Shown here piece after piece: positions 1-8,064 of a DNA stretch of 38,570 nucleotides. This DNA comes from Thermoanaerobaculum sp. (lineage in GTDB: Bacteria; Acidobacteriota; Thermoanaerobaculia; Thermoanaerobaculales; Thermoanaerobaculaceae). Numbering within the stretch: the first letter of the stretch is position 1; every line of letters starts with the position of its first letter. The notes beneath the pieces are model-generated. The model was given only the letters and a program-made list of their open reading frames with translations, had not been told where the DNA came from and did not search any database. The translations under genes and the position numbers were made by a program. The stretch is from positions 1 to 38,570 of the forward strand of contig JANXCP010000010.1 in assembly GCA_025060245.1 (NCBI GenBank), in the 5' to 3' direction.

Positions 1-485
1 TTCTCTTCGGGCACCTTTTGGGTGGGCGGCGTGGGTGCCAATTCCTGCACCAGCGCTTGCGGGGTAGGAGGAGCAGCTGGACGGGAATCCCGCTCTCGCC
101 GTTCCAGCCAGAGGACCAGGGTCAGGGCAACCGCCACCAAAAGGAAGCCCACCAGCCAACGGGCCCATGGCCGCACCGGCGTTTCCCTTGCCGCGACCAC
201 AGGAAAGGGGTGGCTGGAAGCTTCCCACCTACGCCAAAGATGGTCAAAGGTCTCCAACCACGGCCCAGGTTCTTCTCCCACCAATTGGAGGTATTGGCGC
301 AGAAACATTCGCGAGAAAACCGCGGCCGGCAGGCGGTTGAACGCCCCGGCTTCTAAAGCTTGCAAGGTGAGGAGAGAAATCTTGGTCTTGGTGGAAATAA
401 ATTCCAGCGTGATCCCCCGAGCTTCTCGAGTATTTCGCAAGCGTTCACCAAACTCCTCGGGCGTGGCAGCGCGAGGATCACTCAT
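1..485 (-). CDS. RodZ-like helix-turn-helix membrane protein, partial (C-terminus beyond left edge)
   Basis: Reading leftwards from ATG at 485, the frame stays open to the window edge (161 codons). The first ~70 residues look like the HTH_25 domain of RodZ: GERLRNTREARGITLEFIS, then KTKISLLTLQALEAGAF, then an FSRMFLRQYLQLVG segment. A basic, Trp-rich stretch follows, then one membrane helix at about residues 103-125 (WLVGFLLVAVALTLVLWL) and a Pro-rich periplasmic part. RodZ links MreB to the cell-shape machinery, and related proteins with this layout occur widely. The gene lies 26 bases downstream of the HEAT-like gene on the same strand, so the two are probably co-transcribed. Without the C-terminal half I cannot tell true RodZ from another HTH_25 protein. 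Confidence 0.8.
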   Translation of the reverse strand, partial: MSDPRAATPEEFGERLRNTREARGITLEFISTKTKISLLTLQALEAGAFNRLPAAVFSRMFLRQYLQLVGEEPGPWLETFDHLWRRWEASSHPFPVVAARETPVRPWARWLVGFLLVAVALTLVLWLERRERDSRPAAPPTPQALVQELAPTPPTQKVPEE

Positions 486-511
486 AGGGGGAAGTTTACG
501 GTGATTTGTCG

Positions 512-1225
512 CTAGTGCAAGTACCGAGGCTCGCCTGGCTTACGCAGTTGCCGCACCCAAAGGGCTTGGCTGGCCAAACGGCGCACCGTTTGTGGATAGT
601 CAGCGTTCCTCTCCAAACCCTCCAGTTCCTCGTCGGTGAGGCTCACCAGCATCGCCATCGCCAGCGGCGGGGGCAGCGAGGGGTTGGCCAATAACGCCAT
701 ACGAACCGCGGGGACAGTTCCCCACCGGTTATGGCGCAGGACTTGCCCGAGCACCTTGGCTGAACTGCTTTCCGCCGCCAAACGCACGCAATGCGATTCT
801 TGCAGTTTGGGGTTGTCCAAAAGCGCACCCACCACACGGGGGTCTTCCTCTTGGAGCAGGCATAGGATCACCGAAGGGGGAGCCTTCCGCGCCAAGGAGA
901 CTTTTTCACCCACCGTCAGTGCCGGTAGACGTTCTAGCAGCTTATTTTGCGCTTGCTGGCGAACAGGCATGGCCGCCCGTGGGTCGGCCGCCACTGCCAA
1001 GAGATCATTCCAACCCAAAAGAGGTAAGGCACGAGCGGCGAAAGTCCGCGGGCATGCGGGGTGTCGCACCAAGGCCAAGACGATGCGCTGCCGGCTCAGC
1101 ACCCACGGGCTCGCCGCCAACGTCTCCACAAAAGCCGTGGAACAGAAAGGTGAACGGAGGGCGCGGACGATTTCCAGCTCATCCCGCAGCTCTCCGGAAT
1201 CCAGGGCCTCCAGCAGCTCCTTCAC
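512..1225 (-). CDS. HEAT-like repeat protein of unknown function
   Basis: 237 residues from a GTG start at 1225, with G-rich bases (GGGGTGGGG) about 9 bases upstream acting as a weak ribosome site. The frame is open further upstream, but that part is antisense to the solute-binding protein gene and looks non-coding. The protein is made of Leu/Ala-rich helical units of about 20-25 residues. Each has a turn such as DPRVVGALLDNPKL or VRMALLANPSL, typical of HEAT or leucine-rich-variant repeats that act as binding scaffolds. There is no signal peptide or membrane segment, so it should be cytoplasmic. It precedes the RodZ-like gene on the same strand, suggesting a joint but unknown role. Confidence 0.7.
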   Translation of the reverse strand: MKELLEALDSGELRDELEIVRALRSPFCSTAFVETLAASPWVLSRQRIVLALVRHPACPRTFAARALPLLGWNDLLAVAADPRAAMPVRQQAQNKLLERLPALTVGEKVSLARKAPPSVILCLLQEEDPRVVGALLDNPKLQESHCVRLAAESSSAKVLGQVLRHNRWGTVPAVRMALLANPSLPPPLAMAMLVSLTDEELEGLERNADYPQTVRRLASQALWVRQLRKPGEPRYLH

Positions 1226-1292
1226 GGCGTCGCCCCACCCCCATGGTACCGCCCCACGTTCAGCTTTGCTAGACTCTTTTGCGAGGCAAGGG

Positions 1293-2501
1293 ATGAGACG
1301 GCGATCAGCGAACAGAGGCGGGCTTTTTGGCCCAAGAGGAGTAAGGGCCGCTATGGGTTTGTTGCTTTTGGTCAGCTTGGCCTGTTCCGCGCCTCGTGAA
1401 CCAGTTTCCCTTTCCCTCTTGACCGCCTTGTCCGGTAGCGACGCCGCGGCACTCCAGGAACACCTCAACGCCATTGCTGCTACCGTGGAGCCAGTCACCG
1501 TCCGGCTCCACACAGTGCCCCTGCGGGCTTTGGAGGACACGGTTTTGGCCTTTAACCCGCATACGGCAGGAGGGCGCTGGGATCTCGCGGTGGTTCCTAC
1601 CTCATGGATCCACCGGCTCCACCAACGCCAGGCCATCCTGGAAGTACCCAACCATCACGTGCTGTCCCTGCAGCAGACGGTGATGCCGCTGGCCCTTCTC
1701 GCCACGTCGGTGCAAGGTCAAGTCATGGGTTACCCATTATCCGCGAACGTGGAAGCGCTGGTGTTGAACCCGCACCTTTTTCCCCACGTCCCCACGTCCC
1801 TGGCAGCGCTGACTCGCACCCCTCTGCCCCCGGGCGTCCTCCCCTTGGGTGTTAACTTACGGGACCCTGCCCAAGTCTTACCTCTCTTGGCCTCTTGGGA
1901 AACCTTGCCCCCCGATGCCACACCGCCGGCGCTGGCCCAGCTGCTCCGACGGTTTTTGCTGGCGCTGCAGCCCGCCACCGCCCAAAGGGACCTGTTCAAC
2001 CTCTGGATGACTTCCACTGCACCGGCGGTGCAGGCTCAGCTGTTTGCTGAGGGGCGTTTGGCTGCACTGGTGAGCGGCCCGCAAGTCCTGGGACTTTTAG
2101 AAACGCTGCAAAAACCCTTGGTGGTGACGCCGTTGCCTGCGGTTTGCGAGGGTTGTTCCCCACCCAAACCCTGGGCGCGGGTCACCGCTGTGGTGGTCAG
2201 CAACGTGTGTCCCTACCCGGATCTGGCGCAGCAATTAGCCCTTGAGCTCACAACCCTGGAGCGGAATGTACAGCTCAATTTGGCCATGAACCTTTTGCCC
2301 GTGGCCGGGGGTGCGGACGAAAGCCAAATCTTGGCCAAAAGCCCAGCCTTATTTGGGTTCCAACGGGCTCTGGCGTCAGCACGGGTTTTAAAGGCAGCAG
2401 AACTGAGTGAAACCTGGAATGCCTGGGAAAAAGCCTTAGCCCTCGTCATGCAGGAGCCACAACAAGAGCGTGCCGGTTCCGGACAACGAGGTGAGTTGTG
2501 A
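1293..2501 (+). CDS. Periplasmic extracellular solute-binding protein (maltose-type fold)
   Basis: 402 residues. I chose ATG 1293 because GAGG lies 6 bases upstream and the resulting N-terminus is Arg-rich, followed by the hydrophobic stretch GLLLLVSLAC, as an export signal needs. An alternative ATG at 1353 also has AGGAG/AAGGG upstream but would leave an uncharged signal. Cys31 could be lipidated, although the lipobox is imperfect. The body resembles family 1/8 ABC binding proteins: a WDLAVVPTSW segment, GYPLSANVEALVLNP, and a late AEGRLAALVSGPQVL region like the NGPW segment of maltose-binding proteins. No permease or ATPase gene adjoins. Instead its end overlaps the HD-GYP receptor gene by 4 bases, suggesting it senses a ligand for that protein. 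Confidence 0.78.
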   Translation: MRRRSANRGGLFGPRGVRAAMGLLLLVSLACSAPREPVSLSLLTALSGSDAAALQEHLNAIAATVEPVTVRLHTVPLRALEDTVLAFNPHTAGGRWDLAVVPTSWIHRLHQRQAILEVPNHHVLSLQQTVMPLALLATSVQGQVMGYPLSANVEALVLNPHLFPHVPTSLAALTRTPLPPGVLPLGVNLRDPAQVLPLLASWETLPPDATPPALAQLLRRFLLALQPATAQRDLFNLWMTSTAPAVQAQLFAEGRLAALVSGPQVLGLLETLQKPLVVTPLPAVCEGCSPPKPWARVTAVVVSNVCPYPDLAQQLALELTTLERNVQLNLAMNLLPVAGGADESQILAKSPALFGFQRALASARVLKAAELSETWNAWEKALALVMQEPQQERAGSGQRGEL

Positions 2502-4150
2502 GAACCTTTCGCTCCTCTATTCTCTACCAGCTCACCTTTTCCCACGGCCTGGTGGCGTTGATCCTCTCTCTGGCGCTGGGTGTTGTGGCCACCTCCATCG
2601 TCTGGGTACGCACCCGAGCCGTCGAAGGACAGCTACTGGATAGCTCGTTCGCCCTCATTTCAGACCAGCTCACCGCTCAGGTCCGGCGCCTGGAAGAAAC
2701 CAGGGATGGGGTGGCGCGGGTGCTGGCGTCCCGCCCGCTGGCCTATACCACGAACGATTTGATCTGGCTCCATGAAATCGTCGGTTACACGGACGTTGAC
2801 CGCATTGAGGTCTTCTCGGACTTGCGCAAGCTCATTGAGGCGTACGCGCTCCTGCCAGGGGGAAGCCCCGAGGCGGCGACGCAGTGGCTTCCCAGTAATC
2901 CCCAGGTGGCTGCCCTTCTGCAGGCGGGCCAACCGGTGACTTGGGTGCAGCTCCGGGAAAAGGGCCTTACCACCCTTAAAGCAGGGGTGCAGGTGTTCAA
3001 GGGCGGGTCGGTCCGTTGGTACGTGGTGGTCACCCTGGCCCTCCAGCCCTCCTTGCTCACCTCCGTCCTGCCCACCGGCATGACAGGTGTCCTCTTCGTT
3101 GGGGATCGACCCATCCACCAGGGCCAGCAGGCCGGCGGCGGGCGGATGGCCGCTGACTTTCTCGCGTTGGCCAGGCGGGAGACGGTGATGCGCTTGGACG
3201 ACGACACTTCAATCGGGCTTGAGCTCACCGCACCACCCCACCTGATCCACGAGGCCTTAGCCCCAATGCTCCAGGCCGGTTTCCTCTTGGTTTTGGTATC
3301 TCAACTGTTGGCCCTGCTGCTCGGCCATCACTTCGCCCGAAGGTTGTTGAGCCCTTTGCACGATCTCTTGGAAGGGACCGCGGCCATGGCCCGTGGGCAT
3401 TTGACCGTCCGTTTGCCCGTGCGACGGCAGGATGAGCTAGGGGAGCTGACCCGCGAGTTCAACCGGATGGCCGACGAGATTCGCACCACCTATTTGGGGG
3501 TGATCGCCACGCTGGCGGAAGTGGTGGAAGCGAAGTCCCACTACACGCGGGAGCACATTGAACGTGTGGAACGCCTCACCATGGCCACCGCGCAGGTCCT
3601 GGAGGAACGGGGATGGGCCAGGTGGTCGTCTCATCAAAAATTTATCCTTTCGGTGGCGGCCATCCTCCACGATGTGGGCAAGATCCAAATTGGCAACGAC
3701 ATTCTCAACAAGCCCGGACCTCTTTCGGGGAGCGAGCGCGAGGAGATCCTCTCTCACCCGGAAGTGGGGGCAACCATCGTGGAGCGCATGGGCAAGCTGG
3801 AGCGAGCAGCGGAGATCATCCGCGCCTGTCATGAACACTACGACGGGAGCGGATACCCACGGGGGCTCAAGGGCGAGGAAATACCTTTGGAAGCACGGAT
3901 CATCTTGGCTGTGGATGCGTTTGACGCCATGACCCAGGCGCGTCCCTATTCCAAGGCTCGGGCTTTGGAGGATGCCATCGCTGAACTACGGGCGGAGGCT
4001 GGCCGGCAATTTGACCCCGTGGTGGTGGAAGCCCTGATTGAGGTGGTACGGCGAGGGCAGCAGGGTGAAGCGGTGGGTACCAGAGACTCTTCAGGGTTCT
4101 ACCGCTCCCTGGCCGGCCACTCCGGTGAGGTCGCCGCCACCCCCTCCTAG
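2498..4150 (+). CDS. Membrane HAMP/HD-GYP protein, probable cyclic-di-GMP phosphodiesterase
   Basis: 550 residues from GTG 2498, with GAGGT 5 bases upstream inside the preceding gene. Order of parts: cytoplasmic tail, membrane helix at ~18-37, periplasmic sensor at ~38-255, second helix at ~257-278, HAMP at ~279-332, HD-GYP from ~337. Metal-site motifs are present: E-A-K-S-H-Y-T-R-E-H near 344-353, HD at 391-392 followed by VGK, HP at 420-421, HE at 445-446, DGSGYP at 449-454, and D473. The family hydrolyses cyclic-di-GMP. The first His of the usual HHE triplet is Cys444 here. Coupling with a binding-protein gene suggests that ligand state in the periplasm controls second-messenger breakdown. 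It converges with the mutase gene. Confidence 0.9.
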   Translation: MRTFRSSILYQLTFSHGLVALILSLALGVVATSIVWVRTRAVEGQLLDSSFALISDQLTAQVRRLEETRDGVARVLASRPLAYTTNDLIWLHEIVGYTDVDRIEVFSDLRKLIEAYALLPGGSPEAATQWLPSNPQVAALLQAGQPVTWVQLREKGLTTLKAGVQVFKGGSVRWYVVVTLALQPSLLTSVLPTGMTGVLFVGDRPIHQGQQAGGGRMAADFLALARRETVMRLDDDTSIGLELTAPPHLIHEALAPMLQAGFLLVLVSQLLALLLGHHFARRLLSPLHDLLEGTAAMARGHLTVRLPVRRQDELGELTREFNRMADEIRTTYLGVIATLAEVVEAKSHYTREHIERVERLTMATAQVLEERGWARWSSHQKFILSVAAILHDVGKIQIGNDILNKPGPLSGSEREEILSHPEVGATIVERMGKLERAAEIIRACHEHYDGSGYPRGLKGEEIPLEARIILAVDAFDAMTQARPYSKARALEDAIAELRAEAGRQFDPVVVEALIEVVRRGQQGEAVGTRDSSGFYRSLAGHSGEVAATPS

Positions 4151-5505
4151 CTGTCCCGTCCCACGCGGCGGATGACCTCCACCACCCCCTCCTGTGCTTC
4201 CGCCAACTTTTTTGGGTCCCTTGCCTCCATCACCAGGCGTAGGAGGGGCTCGGTGTTGGAGGGGCGCACGTTGAACCACCAGTCGTCAAACTCCACCGTG
4301 ATCCCGTCCAGAAAATCTACCTTCCCTGAAGCAAAGGTCTGCGCCAGGGCGGCAATCACCTCGTCCTTGTTGGCCACATGGAAGTTCACCTCGCCCGTGC
4401 GGGCGTAGCGGCGAAAGGGGGCGACCAAAGCGGACAAGGGTTGCTGCTCGCGCCGGAGGACGTTGAGCACCTCAATCATGGTAATGATGGCCGAATCGGC
4501 GTAAAAGTTTTCCCGGTAATAGAAGTGGCCTGCCAGCTCGCCGCCAAAGGGACTGCTCAGTTGGCGCATGGTAGCCTTCATGAAGGAATGACCCACGCGC
4601 TCGCGCACCGGGACACCCCCCGCTGCCAGGATGGCCTCCCGCGTAGCCCAAGAGGAACGCACGTCGTAAACGATTTTGGCGCCGGGGAAACGCTCCAAAA
4701 TAGGTCCCGCCAACAGCGCTGTGACGAGGTCTGCCCCCACCACAACGCCCTGCTCATCCACCATAATGGCGCGGTCGGCGTCCCCGTCAAAGGCCACACC
4801 GAAATGGCAACCCTGTTCAACCACAGCCTGTTTCAGGAAGCGCAGATTTTCCTCCTTCAACGGGTTGGCTTCGTGGTTGGGGAATGAGCCGTCCAGGCCA
4901 AAAAACAGCGGCACCAAATCCAAATTAAGCTTTTGAAAAATTGGTTCGTAAAGGGTGGCCATGCCGTTGGCCACATCCACAGCCACCTTCAGCCGGGGTG
5001 CGGAAAGACGGAGAAAGCCCAACACGTGAGTTTCGTAGGCTGGCCACACTTCCCGGGTCTGGTAGGCCCCGCGAGGACTCGGAGGGGCGGGTTGCCCACG
5101 ACGCACCAAAAGCTCCAGCTTGCCAATTCCGGTTTCAGAACTTACGGGGATGGCGTGCCTGCGAGAAAACTTGAAGCCGTTGTACTGGGCTGGGTTATGG
5201 GAAGCGGTCACCTGCGCCCCGGCGGAGGCGCCCAAAAAGCACACGGCAAAGTAGTTCATGGGCGTGGTGGCCAGGCCTATGTCCCAAACTTCCAGGCCAG
5301 CGGTGCGCAGGCCTTGCTGGAACGCATCGGCCAACGCCGGGGACGTGGCCCGCATATCTCGGCTCACCACCACTGCCTGCACCGTCGCCAAATCTTCGGG
5401 CTCAAGGATTTGCGGAAAAAAATAGCCGATAGCGTAAGCTGACCTTTCGTCCAGCTCCTCCGGCACAACCCCGCGAACATCGTACGCCTTGAAAATGCCT
5501 CCCAT
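4147..5505 (-). CDS. Phosphomannomutase/phosphoglucomutase (alpha-D-phosphohexomutase)
   Basis: 452 residues from ATG 5505, which has GGAGG 8 bases upstream; upstream in-frame codons are ignored for that reason. The four expected sites are visible: the phosphoserine loop VTASHNP with Ser102, the Mg2+ loop FDGDADR, the sugar-recognition loop GGELAGH, and the phosphate-binding RPSNTEPLLR near the C-terminus. Length and order fit AlgC/ManB enzymes, which interconvert hexose 1- and 6-phosphates for surface polysaccharide and glycan precursors in the cytoplasm. Substrate choice (mannose versus glucose) cannot be read from the sequence. The stop codon is shared head-on with the HD-GYP gene within the palindrome CTAG at 4147-4150. 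Confidence 0.93.
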   Translation of the reverse strand: MGGIFKAYDVRGVVPEELDERSAYAIGYFFPQILEPEDLATVQAVVVSRDMRATSPALADAFQQGLRTAGLEVWDIGLATTPMNYFAVCFLGASAGAQVTASHNPAQYNGFKFSRRHAIPVSSETGIGKLELLVRRGQPAPPSPRGAYQTREVWPAYETHVLGFLRLSAPRLKVAVDVANGMATLYEPIFQKLNLDLVPLFFGLDGSFPNHEANPLKEENLRFLKQAVVEQGCHFGVAFDGDADRAIMVDEQGVVVGADLVTALLAGPILERFPGAKIVYDVRSSWATREAILAAGGVPVRERVGHSFMKATMRQLSSPFGGELAGHFYYRENFYADSAIITMIEVLNVLRREQQPLSALVAPFRRYARTGEVNFHVANKDEVIAALAQTFASGKVDFLDGITVEFDDWWFNVRPSNTEPLLRLVMEARDPKKLAEAQEGVVEVIRRVGRDS

Positions 5506-5566
5506 TCCCCGATCCTCCCGGGATGAGTGTAGCCGGCGAGACTCCGCTGGCCAAGCCACCCACCAG

Positions 5567-5595
5567 GCGACATCGTGTTACAGAAAACTTATAAT
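5567..5595 (+). promoter_or_regulatory. Strong sigma-70-type promoter giving a leaderless transcript
   Basis: A perfect TATAAT lies at 5590-5595, with GCGACA (4 of 6 matches to TTGACA) at 5567-5572 and an ideal 17-base spacer. The GTG at 5602 is 6 bases beyond the -10 box, which is where transcription should start. The mRNA would therefore begin at or near its own start codon. Confidence 0.75.
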
Positions 5596-5601
5596 CACCC
5601 C

Positions 5602-6471
5602 GTGGTTGACGCCGCAAGCGGCACACGTTGGGCGTACCTCAATGGGTCTTTCGTACCCTTTGCCACCGCTTCTCTACCCCTGGAGGACCGCGGGTTGGAA
5701 TTTTCCGAATCCCTTTACGAGGTGGTGGCGGTGATCAGAGGCCAGCCTTTTCGCTTGGCCGACCACGTGGCGCGCATGGCGTGGGGTGCCGAACAGCTAG
5801 GCATGCCTGATGCGGTCCCTTCCCTCGCCACCTGGCAGGGTATCGTTACGGAACTGTGGTCCCGGGAACCCCACCCCACTGCCATCCTCTACGCCCAGCT
5901 CACCGGTGGTACTGCACCCCGCGAGCACCTCCCCGGCGAGACCCCGAAGCCAAATTTTTTCGCCTACCTTCGTTTTTTTTCCTTTCCCAGCCCTCAGATG
6001 TGCAGCCAGGGCGTTGCCGCCATTACCCTTCCCGACAACCGCTGGTACCGGCGCGATATCAAGACCACCATGTTGCTCCCCGCGGTGTTGGCCAAGCGCC
6101 AGGCGCGAAGGCAGCAGGCGGCAGAGGCCATTTTCCTTGGCCAAGAGGGCTTTGTTCATGAGGGTGCCTCCAGCAACGTGTGCGTGGTTCGGGGGGGAGT
6201 GGTGGCAAGTCCTCCGCCTTGCGAACGACTCCTGGAAGGTGTGACCTTGAAGGTCGTTGAGGAGTTGTGCCAAGAAATAGGAGTGCCTTTTCAACGTCGT
6301 TGGGTCACGCTGTCGGATTTGAAAAATGCCGACGAGGTGTTCATCACTTCCACCACCACCGCCCTCATGCCCATCGTGCGACTGGATGGACAACCTGTCC
6401 GGGGTGGCCAGCCTGGGCCCATCAGCTTACGTTTGGCCTACCACTTCCAGCGAATTTTCTTTGGGGAGTGA
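5602..6471 (+). CDS. Class IV aminotransferase, D-amino-acid transaminase type
   Basis: 289 residues when started at GTG 5602. A GTG nine codons upstream at 5575 would extend the frame, but it lies inside the promoter and would not be transcribed from it. The fold-type IV PLP enzyme signature is clear: WAYLNGSFVP at the N-terminus, LEDRGLEFSESLYEVV, and RRDIKTTMLLP with the Schiff-base Lys154. HEGASSNVCVV follows, then ITSTTTALMPIV at the phosphate cup. The DIKT…LLP…LAK pattern is closer to D-alanine transaminase (Dat) than to branched-chain transaminase. That would supply D-glutamate or D-alanine for peptidoglycan. Branched-chain or aminodeoxychorismate activity cannot be excluded. Confidence 0.88.
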   Translation: MVDAASGTRWAYLNGSFVPFATASLPLEDRGLEFSESLYEVVAVIRGQPFRLADHVARMAWGAEQLGMPDAVPSLATWQGIVTELWSREPHPTAILYAQLTGGTAPREHLPGETPKPNFFAYLRFFSFPSPQMCSQGVAAITLPDNRWYRRDIKTTMLLPAVLAKRQARRQQAAEAIFLGQEGFVHEGASSNVCVVRGGVVASPPPCERLLEGVTLKVVEELCQEIGVPFQRRWVTLSDLKNADEVFITSTTTALMPIVRLDGQPVRGGQPGPISLRLAYHFQRIFFGE

Positions 6472-6494
6472 CCGGTACCGAAGGCCCAACGGCC

Positions 6495-7253
6495 CTAGGC
6501 CCCCACCCCTCCATCAACCCGGATCACGGCGCCGGTGATGTAGGAGGCCTGGGGGGAAAGGAGAAACCGTACCACCGAAGCCACTTCTTCCGGCAAGCCA
6601 AAACGACCCAAGGGGATGGACTCCTCGGCCTTGCGTCGGCGGTGCGCGGGTAAAGACGCAGTTAGATCGGTGGAGATCCAGCCAGGGACCACGGCGTTGA
6701 CCGTGATTCCGTAGCGGCCCACTTCGCGGGCAAGCGCCTTGGTAAAAGCGATGAGGCCTCCCTTCGCCGCGGCGTAGTTGGTCTGTCCGTGTTGCCCCAC
6801 CACCCCAGACAGGGAAGAAATGTTCACCACACGCCCCTGCCCAGCGTGGAGCATGGAGCGCAGGATTGCCCGTGTGAGACGGTACGCGCCGGTGAGGTTC
6901 GTTTCCAGCACCTGACCCCACCGCGCCTCGTCCATCAGCAGCAAGGTTCCATCCGCCAACATGGCGGCGTTGTTCACCAGCCCGTAAATTGGGGTGGAAA
7001 GCCCTTCCACAAAGGCGTTGACCTGCTCAGGCCGACGCAGATCGCACTGGACTCCACGAGCCACGCCCCCCAATGCCCGGGCCTGGGTTTCCACTTCCTC
7101 CGCCGCTTGCCGGTGGCGGAGGTAGACGAAGTCCACCGCATAGCCGGCGCGCACCAGCTCCAGCACAATGGCGCGACCGATCCCGCGGGAACCCCCGGAA
7201 ACCACAACCCGCCTCAGCTGGCCGGATTCCCCCGGTAGCGAGGGTTCAAACAC
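6495..7253 (-). CDS. Short-chain dehydrogenase/reductase, FabG-like
   Basis: 252 residues from GTG 7253. It is a classical SDR: a GGSRGIG nucleotide motif near residue 20, NNAA near residue 94, a catalytic Ser in NISSLSG, and a YAAAK Tyr/Lys pair. A PGWISTDLT segment follows, then a C-terminal RVDGG typical of FabG. The usual reaction is NADPH-dependent 3-oxoacyl-ACP reduction in fatty-acid synthesis, but SDR substrates are hard to predict and no other fab gene is present. The start has no Shine-Dalgarno sequence and sits 8 bases after a promoter -10 box, so the mRNA is probably leaderless. It converges with the aminotransferase gene across a 23-base gap. Confidence 0.85.
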   Translation of the reverse strand: MFEPSLPGESGQLRRVVVSGGSRGIGRAIVLELVRAGYAVDFVYLRHRQAAEEVETQARALGGVARGVQCDLRRPEQVNAFVEGLSTPIYGLVNNAAMLADGTLLLMDEARWGQVLETNLTGAYRLTRAILRSMLHAGQGRVVNISSLSGVVGQHGQTNYAAAKGGLIAFTKALAREVGRYGITVNAVVPGWISTDLTASLPAHRRRKAEESIPLGRFGLPEEVASVVRFLLSPQASYITGAVIRVDGGVGA

Positions 7254-7261
7254 GGAGGGGT

Positions 7262-7290
7262 ATGCTAACGCGCTCTGTTGTTGGACTCAA
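7262..7290 (-). promoter_or_regulatory. Promoter in front of the SDR gene, leaderless type
   Basis: On the minus strand TTGAGT (7290-7285) is followed after exactly 17 bases by TAGCAT (7267-7262), with GTG 8 bases further at 7253. Nothing resembling a ribosome site lies between. The promoter fills the 43-base gap after the glycosyltransferase gene and would uncouple the SDR gene from it. Confidence 0.6.
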
Positions 7291-7296
7291 GCCGCC

Positions 7297-8064
7297 CTAG
7301 GCCTCTGTTTTTGAGCCGCTTTCTTCCCCTGGGGGCTCCACGGGAAGTTGATCTGCCAGACGCCGAAAGGGTGCGGGCCCGGGGTCAAAGCGAGCGACCC
7401 CTTCGTCCACCTTAAAGGGGACGGCGGAAAAGACGATGTGCACCGTGTCCGCCAGCGGCCGGAAATGGGACTTTTGCCCGTTATAGATCACCCGAATCGG
7501 CACGTGAGCGAACGAAACCCGCATTCGCCCAGCTCGCACCAAGATTTCCGTATCCACCGAATAACGCCGCCCAATGAGGTGCATGCGCCGCAGAACGCTG
7601 CTCCGCACGAGCCTAAAGCCACATTGGGAGTCCTCCAGCGGGAACCCTGTCATTAGGGTGAGAGCCTTCGTCCCAATGTAGTTGGTCCAAAAACGCTTTT
7701 TCGGGATCGCCTGGGGCTCGTAGAGGCGGTTTCCTACCACCAGGTCATGCTCTCCAGCCAGGGCCAAAAACTTCGGAATGTCGTCAGGGTCGTGTTGTCC
7801 GTCACCGTCTAGCATCAACACATGGCTCCAAGGGCCCGCTAACACCCACGGAAGTCCCTGTCGCACTGCACTTCCCTTCCCCTGGTTCTGGTTCAGCCGA
7901 AGCACATGCGCGCCAGCCCTCCGAGCGACGGCGGCCGTGGCGTCGGTTGAGCCATCGTCCACCACCAAGACCGTGGGGACGTGGCGAAGGACCCCTCGCA
8001 CCACCGCGCCAATGGTGGTCTCGCAACAAAATGCGGGAATTAACGCCGCCACCGCGATCGTCAC
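7297..8064 (-). CDS. Family 2 glycosyltransferase (polyprenyl-phosphate sugar transferase type)
   Basis: 255 residues from GTG 8064. N-terminal ALIPAF and VVDDGSTDAT, then LDGDGQHDPDDI, give the GT-A nucleotide-sugar fold with its metal-binding Asp motif. GNRL and SQCGFRLVR follow, the usual order in DPM1/dolichyl-phosphate-mannose-synthase-like enzymes and polyprenyl-phosphate glucosyltransferases. No membrane helix is obvious, so the product probably acts at the inner face of the membrane. The start overlaps the RlmL stop in a GTGA quartet, implying translational coupling. A TAGACT box 6 bases before the start could also give an independent leaderless transcript. The sugar and acceptor are unknown. 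Confidence 0.87.
   Translation of the reverse strand: MTIAVAALIPAFCCETTIGAVVRGVLRHVPTVLVVDDGSTDATAAVARRAGAHVLRLNQNQGKGSAVRQGLPWVLAGPWSHVLMLDGDGQHDPDDIPKFLALAGEHDLVVGNRLYEPQAIPKKRFWTNYIGTKALTLMTGFPLEDSQCGFRLVRSSVLRRMHLIGRRYSVDTEILVRAGRMRVSFAHVPIRVIYNGQKSHFRPLADTVHIVFSAVPFKVDEGVARFDPGPAPFRRLADQLPVEPPGEESGSKTEA

Noticed and set aside
1226-1651. Upstream extension of the minus-strand HEAT-like frame to ATG 1651
   Set aside because: It is antisense to the signal peptide and start of the solute-binding protein, with composition unlike the repeats; GTG 1225 is better placed.
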